Below the pieces are notes generated by a model. It saw nothing but the letters and a program-made list of their open reading frames with translations, was not told the DNA's origin and ran no database searches. From NCBI GenBank assembly GCA_023415775.1, contig JAEZJM010000009.1, positions 1-38,842 on the forward strand: a DNA stretch of 38,842 nucleotides, given 5' to 3'. The stretch comes from Bacillota bacterium. GTDB taxonomy: Bacteria > Bacillota > Negativicutes > Sporomusales > UBA7701. Numbering within the stretch: the stretch's first letter is position 1; each line of letters begins with the position of its first letter. Both the position numbers and the translations under genes were made by a program. This document shows, in pieces, positions 23,347 to 30,021 of this stretch.

Positions 23347-23441
23347 TTTATCCCTCCTGAAGATATGGATAATGTTTGATTCTTTATTTGGCGCTATTTT
23401 CCTGTCTCCCGACGTAAACATACGTGAAAAGTGAAATCCCC

Positions 23442-23470
23442 CAAAAGGAAAGCAGGCCTTGCGGCCTGCT
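23442..23470 (-). terminator. Terminator of the SASP gene
   Basis: On the minus strand AGCAGGCC pairs with GGCCTGCT around a GCAA loop, followed by TTCCTTTTGG. It is ten bases past the stop codon. Confidence 0.75.
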
Positions 23471-23479
23471 CTTCGGTCG

Positions 23480-23746
23480 TCAGTTGCCAATGTTGTTCTT
23501 GCTGGTGAGCGTCTGTCCGGATTTGCCCTGTTGGCTGCCGCCTTGACTTCCGCCCAGGTTGTTTTCCTGGGACTCGATCATCTTGCGGACCATGTGGCCA
23601 CCGACGCGGCCGTTATCCGCCGAGGTCAGGGCACCCTTGTAAGTGTTCTGGTAATTCTGCAAGCCGAGTTCGGTTGCGGTTTCCACCTTCAGTTGGTCGA
23701 GAGCTTTCTGCGCCTGGGGGTTGACAGGTTTCCGACTCCTCGACAT
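23480..23746 (-). CDS. Alpha/beta-type small acid-soluble spore protein (SASP)
   Basis: An 88-residue DNA-coating protein of dormant spores. The two conserved blocks are visible: the germination-protease site region LKVETATELGLQ, equivalent to the family's EIASEFGV, and the DNA-binding stretch DNGRVGGHMVRKMIE. Between them lie typical residues LTSAD. The Gln/Ser/Gly-rich tail (SQGGSQQGKSGQ) is longer than in Bacillus proteins. The start at 23746 follows GGAGGTTTTGCTTA. It is probably transcribed in the forespore under sigma-G; I could not identify a convincing sigma-G promoter. This gene is direct evidence that the organism forms endospores. Confidence 0.9.
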   Translation of the reverse strand: MSRSRKPVNPQAQKALDQLKVETATELGLQNYQNTYKGALTSADNGRVGGHMVRKMIESQENNLGGSQGGSQQGKSGQTLTSKNNIGN

Positions 23747-23831
23747 TAAGCAAAACCTCCCTTTGCGATTTTTGGGGTACCCATTTATAGAATGGCTAAA
23801 ATGAGCCGCGCCATACATTGAAAAAACTGGA

Positions 23832-23862
23832 CAAAAAGAAGCGGCCCCGCAAAGGGCCGCTT
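23832..23862 (-). terminator. Terminator of the porin gene
   Basis: On the minus strand AAGCGGCCC pairs with GGGCCGCTT around a 6-nt loop and is followed by CTTTTTG. Confidence 0.85.
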
Positions 23863-23874
23863 TTGAATACCGAT

Positions 23875-24771
23875 TTAGAAGTTGAAGTCGAGTTCGGCGC
23901 GGAACTGGTTGGGCTTAATGGAAGCATCGCTGGATTTCTTGGTGATGTCCTGGTATACCCACAGGGTGGTGTTGTTGGTAGGTTTGTATTTGGCTTCGAG
24001 ACGAACGCCCTTGGAGTCGGCGAGCGCGCCGTTGGTCACCCAGTCAGCGTCAACAGCGTTGTTCTCGATGTCGCGGAAGGATACTGCGTAGCTGAGGTCG
24101 CCTTTGTTGGCAGCGTGGCCGACGGTGGCTTTAATCATGTAACCGTCAGCTTTGGCGGTGTTGTTCTTCATATAGACACCGGTCAGGCCCACGTTTTCGG
24201 CAACCTGGCCGCCGGCATTCACGGACCAGTATTTGTTGTCTTCGCGCTTCAGGTAGCCGGCGCCCATATCGATTGCCTGCACCTTGGTGTCGATGCTGGC
24301 GGCGAGAACGTCGTCTTTCACGGAACGGCCGCCGAAACCATAGAGGTTGAAGTCGCCGGCTTTGCCGGTCATCGATACGCCTTGGATACCGTTTACGTCG
24401 GCAAGCATGCCCTGACCTACGGCAACGGGCTGACGGCCGAATTTGGCGTCAACTTGGCCGAACTTCGAGCCGATATACATTTGCTCCATGTTTACTTCAG
24501 AACCCTTGGAGCCGGTGCCGGCTTCGGCATAGTTGAGGCCGGTGCCTTGCATTTGCTGGTCGATGCCCATGATGCGGGCGTGAGCGTACATGCCTTCACC
24601 CATGTCGAAATCGAAGTTCAGGCGGATGCGGGCGTCAGAATAATCGCCGCTGCCTTTGGTGGTTTGGATCATGGTCTGCGCGTCGCCGGTAATCACGGGA
24701 GCGGCAAAAGCGGTAGCGGTCGAAATGGTAAGAGCAGCCATGATAGCAGCCGAAAGAAGTCTCTTTTTCAC
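23875..24771 (-). CDS. Outer-membrane beta-barrel porin
   Basis: A 298-residue secreted protein. A signal peptide (KKRLLSAAIMAALTISTATAFA, cleavage near residue 23) precedes alternating hydrophobic/polar beta-strands rich in aromatic residues and glycine. The protein ends in AELDFNF; a C-terminal Phe is the usual BAM recognition signal of outer-membrane barrels. It resembles the putative porins of Negativicutes. The GTG start at 24771 follows GAGGAGGC; an upstream in-frame reading would add a basic stretch with no signal-peptide character. It implies an outer membrane and so, together with the SASP gene, a diderm spore-former. It has a long structured leader. Confidence 0.88.
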   Translation of the reverse strand: MKKRLLSAAIMAALTISTATAFAAPVITGDAQTMIQTTKGSGDYSDARIRLNFDFDMGEGMYAHARIMGIDQQMQGTGLNYAEAGTGSKGSEVNMEQMYIGSKFGQVDAKFGRQPVAVGQGMLADVNGIQGVSMTGKAGDFNLYGFGGRSVKDDVLAASIDTKVQAIDMGAGYLKREDNKYWSVNAGGQVAENVGLTGVYMKNNTAKADGYMIKATVGHAANKGDLSYAVSFRDIENNAVDADWVTNGALADSKGVRLEAKYKPTNNTTLWVYQDITKKSSDASIKPNQFRAELDFNF

Positions 24772-24981
24772 GATTTTTTGCCTCCTCAGTTTTTTTGCGG
24801 GTGTTATTTGTTCATGTTCATCTATATAACCCGCCGCTGTCCTGAAGAGCCCTCGGTGTGAGTATCCACGTTTCCTCACAGTCAGGCGCCTCCGGGTTGC
24901 CGCCGATTATCCTATAACGCATTTCCGCCGCGGTTCCGAGTAGTCACCCCGCTAACTCTTTTCGCGTCGGTTGCGATTATA
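24772..24981 (-). promoter_or_regulatory. Long, structure-rich 5' leader and promoter of the porin gene
   Basis: TATAAT at 24981-24976 (minus) is a strong -10 box; the -35 is poor. Transcription from there gives a leader of about 200 nt without an ORF. Visible pairings include TGTGAG/CTCACA enclosed by CCTGA/TCAGG, CGTTAT/ATAA-CG inside CCGC/GCGG, and GCGGG..TTAT/ATAAC..CCCGC directly before the ribosome site. The dense pairing suggests post-transcriptional control. I do not recognise a known riboswitch. Confidence 0.35.
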
Positions 24982-25111
24982 AGTCTTATATATTTAGCAT
25001 AATTCTATTTACTTTACATAATTCCTTCACATTTTATTAGTTATGCTTTTTGAAATTAATTACATGGCAATATGTCCGAATTATTCATATTACATAATAT
25101 TTTGGTTGTGG
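24982..25111. other. AT-rich intergenic DNA upstream of the porin promoter
   Basis: This stretch is markedly richer in A and T than the genes on either side and holds no ORF. It may bind regulators or act as an UP-element for the porin promoter. Nothing more specific is seen. Confidence 0.4.
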
Positions 25112-25135
25112 CAAAAAAAAGCGCCTTGCGGCGCT
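25112..25135 (-). terminator. Terminator of lysC
   Basis: On the minus strand AGCGCC pairs with GGCGCT around a GCAA tetraloop, followed by eight T residues. Confidence 0.9.
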
Positions 25136-25154
25136 GTGTTAAGAATCGGCAGAG

Positions 25155-26390
25155 TTATTTGCCGTTATCCTCTTCCTGGAAAAAACGGGCATGGATGGCG
25201 GCGACGGCTTCTTTGACCTTGTCGCCTTGAATAAGGCAGGATATGCTGATTTCCGATGTGCTGATGACCTCGATGTTGACGCCGGCGTCAGCCAGGGCGC
25301 CGAACATCGCCGCGGCAATGCCCGGGCTGCCGTACATGCCCGCTCCCACCACCGACACCTTGGCCACGTTCTCGTCCACGACCACGCCGAGAACGCCGAT
25401 CGTTTTGCCCACCTCATCGATTATCTGTCTGGCGATCGGTAAGTCCGGCTGTGCTATGGTGAAGACGATGTCGTTAATATTCTTGTCGGCGTTGCGGATG
25501 CTCTGGACGATCATGTCAACGTCGATATTGGCCTGAGCCAGGGCGGAGAAAACCTTGTAGGCGATGCCCGGGCGATCCGGCACTCCCAGAATGGCTACCT
25601 TGGCCACATTGGAGTCGTGGGTTACGCCTCTGATGATAAACTCTTTCTCTTCCACAGTGTATACCTCCCTGATAATTGTCCCGGGCTCGCGGCTGAAGGT
25701 CGAGCGGACGTGGATCGGCACTCCGTAGTGCTTGCCCATTTCGACCGAGCGCGGTTGCATGACCACCGCTCCCAGCCTGGCCATCTCCAGCATTTCGTTA
25801 TAAGTTATTTCTTTCATCCGCCGGGCCGTCTTAACAACCCTGGGGTCGGCGGAGTACACGCCGTCAACATCGGTATATATCTCGCAGACGTCAGCCTGCA
25901 TGGCGCCGGCCAGCGCCACCGCGGTGGTGTCCGAGCCGCCGCGCCCTAATGTGGTGATGTCGCCGCCGGCCGTCACTCCCTGGAACCCTGCCACTACGAC
26001 AATTTTCCCCGCCGCGAGTTCCGCCAATACCCTGTCCGGTTTAACGGTTTTGATTTTCCCTTTGTTATAGGCGTCGGTGGTAGCGATCCCGGCCTGAAAG
26101 CCGGTGAGCGATACCGCCGGCTGTCCTTGCGAGGCGAACGCCATCGCCAGGAGAGCGATGGAAACCTGTTCACCCGTCGCCAGCAACATGTCCATTTCCC
26201 GGCCATAGGGTTTATCGGTCACCGCTTTGGCCATCTGGATCAGGTCGTCGGTGGTGTCGCCCATGGCCGATACCACTACGACCACCTTGTCATCCGGCAG
26301 TTTATCGGCCAGGATGCGCCGAGCTACCGCCATAATCTTTTCCGTTGTCGCAACTGAACTGCCGCCGAACTTTTTTACAACTAGCGCCAT
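25155..26390 (-). CDS. lysC: Aspartate kinase
   Basis: A 411-residue enzyme phosphorylating aspartate, the first step toward lysine, diaminopimelate, threonine and methionine. The N-terminal kinase motif VVKKFGGSSVA, the FxGxT-like TTLGRGGSDTTAVALA segment and the DVDGVYSADPR loop are intact. Two ACT domains at the C-terminus (VAKVAILGVPDRPGIA and VAKVSVVGAGMYGSPGIA) should confer feedback inhibition by lysine and/or threonine. Length fits the Bacillus type II alpha subunit. The ATG at 26390 is preferred because GGAAGG lies 8 nt upstream; an ATG two codons earlier is too close to it. The unusual structured element at 26509-26828 lies directly upstream on the same strand. Confidence 0.94.
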   Translation of the reverse strand: MALVVKKFGGSSVATTEKIMAVARRILADKLPDDKVVVVVSAMGDTTDDLIQMAKAVTDKPYGREMDMLLATGEQVSIALLAMAFASQGQPAVSLTGFQAGIATTDAYNKGKIKTVKPDRVLAELAAGKIVVVAGFQGVTAGGDITTLGRGGSDTTAVALAGAMQADVCEIYTDVDGVYSADPRVVKTARRMKEITYNEMLEMARLGAVVMQPRSVEMGKHYGVPIHVRSTFSREPGTIIREVYTVEEKEFIIRGVTHDSNVAKVAILGVPDRPGIAYKVFSALAQANIDVDMIVQSIRNADKNINDIVFTIAQPDLPIARQIIDEVGKTIGVLGVVVDENVAKVSVVGAGMYGSPGIAAAMFGALADAGVNIEVISTSEISISCLIQGDKVKEAVAAIHARFFQEEDNGK

Positions 26391-26508
26391 ATCCATTACC
26401 TTCCTTCTGCTGCACAATAGGAATTATTATTCTCCAAGCGCGTACAAATTCCTCCTGGTAATGCACATTCAGAATATTGCGGCTATGGATGCGCCAGGTA
26501 AAAGGGAA

Positions 26509-26828
26509 ACCCGGCCTTGGCCGGGTCCAGGTTGGCGATAAAGCCCCATCTGCGGCGCACCCGAAAAGGGCAGGCCGCAGTTCTAGGCGCTGAAGCGCCA
26601 AGAACTTGCCTACTTGTTCCTTAGAGCGCTTGCTAGCGTACGGACGAGTACGCGACCAGACGCTAGCGCCATCCATGGCGCGTCCGGCACTAGGCCCTTC
26701 CGGGGCCGTCGCGCAGCACGCTCTGAAGGACGCCCCGTACACTGCACACGCGATTAAAGCCTACAGCATAGAACGCTGATAAAGCCAGGTAGCCAGGAGG
26801 TACATCTAGGGCTTTCTAACCAACCTGG
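26509..26828 (-). ncRNA. Candidate large structured non-coding RNA with terminator-like hairpin
   Basis: A ~300-nt ORF-free element whose ends pair: CCAGGTTGG with CCAACCTGG (26820-26828 with 26527-26535), then after a 4 x 4 internal loop AAAGCCC with GGGCTTT (26809-26815 with 26540-26546). Inside are at least five GC-rich hairpins: 26550-26580, 26579-26606, 26636-26653, 26666-26681, and 26701-26710 with 26729-26737. Several added pairs are G.U on the minus strand but C.A or A.C on the plus strand, which points to minus-strand transcription. A hairpin at 26526-26509 (ACCCGGCC/GGCCGGGT, then TTTCCCTTTT) follows. It lies between the superoxide reductase gene and lysC. I found none of the core sequences I know from lysine riboswitch, T-box, RNase P, tmRNA, SRP or 6S RNA. 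A transposon-derived inverted-repeat element is the main alternative. Confidence 0.55.
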
Positions 26829-26842
26829 GGTTATCTACTAGC

Positions 26843-27238
26843 TTAGGCGGTAATCTTAATCTCTTTGGAGCTTTCCCATAAACCGTGGATATTGCAGTAA
26901 CTTTCGGCGATAAGGGTGCCCGAGGCGCTCAGCTTCACCGCCGCGGTCACTTGGGGCTCGCTGAAGGCGGGACCTTTGTTGGCTCCCTCCACCGACTCTC
27001 CGTGGGCGGAGAACTCATAGCCGCCGAGATCATAGGCGAATTTTCCGCCTTCGGGCTTGAAGTAGAGCTTGATCCAGCGGATATGGTGCTCGGTCGTGTT
27101 GGGGTGGGCTATTTCTTTGCCTACTGACACCTGGATAGTGATCTTTTCGCCCGCTTGCACACTATCCGGGGCCTCGATGACCGGGACGTGCTTCTCTGTT
27201 TTCCAGTCCGCGCTTTGTACGACATCGGCAATTTTCAT
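26843..27238 (-). CDS. Superoxide reductase (1Fe desulfoferrodoxin/neelaredoxin type)
   Basis: A 131-residue non-heme iron enzyme reducing superoxide to hydrogen peroxide in anaerobes. The catalytic Fe(His)4Cys site is complete: His17 in EKHVP, His45 and His51 in HPNTTEHHIRWI, and Cys115 with His118 in CNIHG. Glu15 precedes His17 as in characterised enzymes. The N-terminal desulforedoxin domain of two-iron forms is missing, so this is the one-iron class. Electrons would come from rubredoxin, not encoded here. The ATG at 27238 follows GAGGAGGATCC. A perfect 7-1-7 palindrome sits 33-47 nt upstream. Confidence 0.95.
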   Translation of the reverse strand: MKIADVVQSADWKTEKHVPVIEAPDSVQAGEKITIQVSVGKEIAHPNTTEHHIRWIKLYFKPEGGKFAYDLGGYEFSAHGESVEGANKGPAFSEPQVTAAVKLSASGTLIAESYCNIHGLWESSKEIKITA

Positions 27239-27270
27239 TTTCGGATCCTCCTCGATTCTTTTCTTTTTAT

Positions 27271-27285
27271 AGTAATAGTATTACT
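27271..27285 (-). promoter_or_regulatory. Perfect 7-1-7 palindrome upstream of the superoxide reductase gene
   Basis: AGTAATA-G-TATTACT is a perfect 7-1-7 inverted repeat, the geometry of Fur/PerR-family operators, 33-47 nt before the start codon. Peroxide- or metal-responsive control would suit this gene. The regulator is not in the window. Confidence 0.5.
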
Positions 27286-27349
27286 CGGCTACCCCAAAAA
27301 TCCCTTCTTGATAATTATTGTTTTTTAGTAATTTTTATATTTAATGACT

Positions 27350-27380
27350 GAAACCGGCAGCAGTTACGCCGGCCGGTTTC
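27350..27380 (-). terminator. Weak terminator-like hairpin after the small membrane protein pair
   Basis: GAAACCGG (27350-27357) pairs with CCGGTTTC (27373-27380), overlapping the stop codon of the adjacent minus-strand gene. No clean U-tract follows. The rest of the 27286-27378 gap holds nothing I can identify. Confidence 0.35.
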
Positions 27381-27630
27381 ATTTTCTTATTCTGACCATT
27401 ACCATCGAGCGGGCCAGAACATAACAAAAGGCAAAGACGCCACCGACGGTAAAAAAGAAGGCCACCGGCTTTACCATCATTATTTCGGAACTGGCGATCA
27501 GGCTGAGCAGTAAGGCGGCCATATAGGCGAGGAACCCGTCTCCGTAACGTTCGGCACTCAGGCGCGGGGCAATTATCAGCCATACCAGGAAGCCGTACAA
27601 TACAACATTAACATTTTGACCAATCTCCAT
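27379..27630 (-). CDS. Small membrane protein, unknown function
   Basis: An 83-residue protein with up to three hydrophobic segments (~7-22, ~34-50 and ~54-74) and a basic tail (VRIRK). The ATG at 27630 follows GGAGGTTAGC. It begins 19 nt after the stop of a second small membrane protein in the same direction, so the two are probably co-transcribed and may form a complex. I do not recognise the family. Size and pairing recall small membrane complexes, but nothing specific supports a function. Confidence 0.65.
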   Translation of the reverse strand: MEIGQNVNVVLYGFLVWLIIAPRLSAERYGDGFLAYMAALLLSLIASSEIMMVKPVAFFFTVGGVFAFCYVLARSMVMVRIRK

Positions 27631-27649
27631 GCTAACCTCCGAACGCCGG

Positions 27650-27910
27650 CTATTTGCGGCTGACTTTGGCCGCCGTACGCCTTATCCAGGCCACTGATGT
27701 GAATACCATGAGTTGAACAACCATCCCAATAACAAACAGCCATGCCTCACGATGATACTCGAAAAAATACATAACCGCCGAGGCGATAAGTATTGCGCAA
27801 GTGTAAGGCCAGATAGGTCTTAACGCGCGAATGCTTCGGTTTTTCCTAATTCGCGGCATGAGTAACCAGCCGAGTAGTGCGCCCCAAAAAGTCACAATTG
27901 AAGGAGACAT
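27650..27910 (-). CDS. Small membrane protein, unknown function
   Basis: An 86-residue protein with about three hydrophobic segments (~4-18, ~35-50 and ~56-75) separated by basic loops (MPRIRKNRSIRALR) and ending WIRRTAAKVSRK, so positive-inside topology is clear. The ATG at 27910 follows GGGAGGACATC. It is the first gene of a two-gene unit. No motif is recognisable. Confidence 0.65.
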   Translation of the reverse strand: MSPSIVTFWGALLGWLLMPRIRKNRSIRALRPIWPYTCAILIASAVMYFFEYHREAWLFVIGMVVQLMVFTSVAWIRRTAAKVSRK

Positions 27911-27985
27911 GATGTCCTCCCAAAATAACATGTGTTGTGATTATTCGGGATGGAAGGCACTTTATCCTGCTCGCAAAGTATCATG

Positions 27986-28882
27986 TTAGGTCTTTTGCGT
28001 CGTCAGCCAGACGCCGCCGATTATCATGGCTGCGCCGACCAACTGCTCGGCAGATACGGCTTCGTTCAGCAACACCGCCGCCAAAAACATGCCGGACACG
28101 GGGATCAGGTTCATAAAAATCGCCGCCCGGCTGGGTCCGATGACCGTCACTCCCTGGTTCCACCAGTAAAAAGCGATAACGCCGCTGCCGATAATCATAT
28201 ACGCCATACTCATCCACCCTAGGGGACTGAGGACGATACTGCCGTCAAACCCTTCCCACAAGGCGGCGACAAGTAATAATGCCGACCCGGCCACACTTGC
28301 CCACGCCGTCGCCGCCAGCGCAGACATTCCTCTCATCACGCGGCGGCCGACGACGGAATATACCGCCCACGCTACCGGTGCGGCTGCCAGCAATATGTCG
28401 CCGATGTTGAATCGCAAACCGGTGAGCACACTTAAGTCGCCCCGGGTGATGACTGTTACCACCCCGGCCAAGGATAGCGCTACCCCGAGCATCTGCCGTC
28501 TCGTCAGCCGTTCATGCAGGAATATGGCGGCCAAGCAGGCGGTGATAACCGGGTTTACGGCGGCAAACAGACTCATATTGGTGGCGGTGGACAATTTGAC
28601 CCCGCTGTACACCAGAAAATTGTGCCCGAAAATGCCGGTCGCAGCCATCGCAAGAATCCCCGGCAGCTGCCGCCGTTGAGGCAGACACTTCGACCCTTCC
28701 ATACGCCAGACGAGCGCAAGCAATATAGCGCTGACCCAGGCAAAACGAAAAAAAGCGGTGGTAACCGGCGGCAGTTCGCCCACGACGTACTTGGCGGTCA
28801 CCGCATTACCACCCCACATTACGGCAGTCAGCGTCAGTATAATGACGACACCTTTTTCGGTATGCAGTAAAAAACGCAGCAA
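27986..28882 (-). CDS. EamA-family (DMT superfamily) transporter
   Basis: A 298-residue inner-membrane protein with about ten membrane spans arranged as two EamA repeats. The first repeat starts LTAVMWGGNAVTAKYVVGELPP and the second lies near WAVYSVVGRRVMRGMSA. Members export amino acids, metabolites or drugs; the substrate cannot be inferred here. The start is TTG at 28882, about 4-8 nt after GGGAGGTGG. It stands alone with its own promoter. Confidence 0.88.
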   Translation of the reverse strand: MLRFLLHTEKGVVIILTLTAVMWGGNAVTAKYVVGELPPVTTAFFRFAWVSAILLALVWRMEGSKCLPQRRQLPGILAMAATGIFGHNFLVYSGVKLSTATNMSLFAAVNPVITACLAAIFLHERLTRRQMLGVALSLAGVVTVITRGDLSVLTGLRFNIGDILLAAAPVAWAVYSVVGRRVMRGMSALAATAWASVAGSALLLVAALWEGFDGSIVLSPLGWMSMAYMIIGSGVIAFYWWNQGVTVIGPSRAAIFMNLIPVSGMFLAAVLLNEAVSAEQLVGAAMIIGGVWLTTQKT

Positions 28883-28961
28883 ACCCCCACCTCCCGGGTG
28901 TTGACAAAAGTAACATTATGTTTCAGCTTCTCATATGATGTAGCAGGTAGACAGCAAAAAA

Positions 28962-28970
28962 ATTATACCA
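28962..28970 (-). promoter_or_regulatory. Extended -10 promoter of the EamA transporter gene
   Basis: On the minus strand TGG-TATAAT is an extended -10 element; the -35 is weak. Transcription would start near 28955, about 70 nt before the start codon. Confidence 0.45.
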
Positions 28971-29007
28971 TCTCTCCATAAAATAATAAAGGAGGATACT
29001 AAGGCCT

Positions 29008-29340
29008 ATGGACTGCAAATACCCGCACTGGTATCAAGGCGATGACAACATGGAACCCTGCTGCGACGACTACATGATGAAAGACGTCTGCTGCGACGAG
29101 CCCATGGCGTACAAGATGTACGACTTTCATCGCGAAAGCCTCAAAGACCGCATCCTTTGCCTGATTGGCGACGAAGTACTCTTCTCCGTCGACGCCCGTA
29201 TCTGCGGCAGGGAATCTTTCTGCGGCACTCTCTGCTACGTAGGCTGCGACTTCATCATCGTCAACGTAAATGTCCGCCGCCGTTGTCTGTCAATGCATAT
29301 TCCCATCAAAATGATCCGGTTTATCGCTCCATTTAAATAA
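29008..29340 (+). CDS. Small cysteine-rich protein, possibly spore-coat related
   Basis: A 110-residue protein in two parts. Residues 1-35 are acidic and carry cysteine pairs (EPCCDDY, DVCCDEP). Residues ~44-110 look beta-rich (LKDRILCLIGDEVLF.VDARICGRESFCGTLCYVGCDFIIVNV) and resemble the short Sm-like barrels found in some Bacillus coat-associated proteins (DUF2642 style). That resemblance is by eye only. AAAGGAGG lies about 12 nt upstream of the ATG, rather far. In total it has ten cysteines, unusual for a cytoplasmic protein of this size. A coat role would suit a sporulating host but is inference. Confidence 0.55.
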   Translation: MDCKYPHWYQGDDNMEPCCDDYMMKDVCCDEPMAYKMYDFHRESLKDRILCLIGDEVLFSVDARICGRESFCGTLCYVGCDFIIVNVNVRRRCLSMHIPIKMIRFIAPFK

Positions 29341-29418
29341 CGGCGGCCCGGGCGCTGTCTTCACATCCATTTCGCGGCGGCATAAGATATATCAACTACC
29401 CTGTTAGGAGGGGTTGCC

Positions 29419-29886
29419 GTGAAAAAAAACCGCGATCGCCGACCGATGACGGTGGACGCTGAGCATCTGCGGCGCCTGCATCTTGAAGCCTGCGAGCAGA
29501 TTGAGCTGCTGCGAACCACCCTGGAAGCCGCCGACCATGCCAGCGGCACCGCCCGGGATACTCTGGACGACATGGCCGTTGACCACTGGAACGGCTACCT
29601 CGATGTCCTCCATATGATTACCCTCCATGACGACCTCATGGCGGCCGTCCTAAGCAAGCACGGCATGAGTCTGCGTGACAGCGACAGTTCTGAGCCCGGC
29701 CAGGAATACTGCGGCAGCCGTCTGCCCCTTCTACCCCTGCTTTCATCCTTGGGTCGCCGTCACCGCCGCTTTGCCGACGTTTATGGATGGCGGGGGCATC
29801 CGATGGGCGATTACCTCAAAGAATCTATGACCGCCGAACGGGAACATATGGCCGAGCTTATTGCGCTGATCCAGGATATACTGTAA
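29419..29886 (+). CDS. Conserved-looking helical protein of unknown function
   Basis: A 155-residue soluble protein, mostly helical by composition, with many acidic and histidine residues (AEHLRRLHLEACEQIELLRTTLE..., DHWNGYLDVLHMITLHDDLM, and EREHMAELIALIQDIL). The spacing of Glu and His in helices could suggest a ferritin-like or four-helix bundle, but I cannot identify a metal motif. The GTG start at 29419 follows AGGAGGGG. A strong terminator follows directly. Confidence 0.6.
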   Translation: MKKNRDRRPMTVDAEHLRRLHLEACEQIELLRTTLEAADHASGTARDTLDDMAVDHWNGYLDVLHMITLHDDLMAAVLSKHGMSLRDSDSSEPGQEYCGSRLPLLPLLSSLGRRHRRFADVYGWRGHPMGDYLKESMTAEREHMAELIALIQDIL

Positions 29887-29913
29887 AACTGCCTGCGAAG
29901 GCAGGTTTTTTTT
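29887..29913 (+). terminator. Terminator after the 155-residue protein gene
   Basis: CTGCCT pairs with AGGCAG around a GCGA tetraloop, followed by eight T residues, right after the stop codon. Confidence 0.92.
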
Positions 29914-30021
29914 GTCCGCCCCGGCATTTCCCACAGCCCCTGCCCGGCATGCTGCCATCACCAGGAATCGGGCCGCCGGAAATCGAAATACTAATACAAG
30001 CACCTGTAAAGGACTGAAGCC

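Noticed and set aside
26427..26456. Short leader peptide (TTG start, six codons) before lysC
   Set aside because: AGGAGG is only 3 nt from the TTG and the peptide has no lysine or threonine codons, so it is probably chance.
26509..26828. Lysine riboswitch or T-box upstream of lysC
   Set aside because: None of the conserved L-box core sequences or the T-box TGGNACCGCG sequence is present, and the element is longer than a typical L-box.
26527..26828. MITE or miniature inverted-repeat element as the first explanation
   Set aside because: The terminal repeats fit, and a 3-bp GGT flanks both sides, but the many internal hairpins and minus-strand-specific G.U pairs fit an RNA better. Kept only as the alternative.
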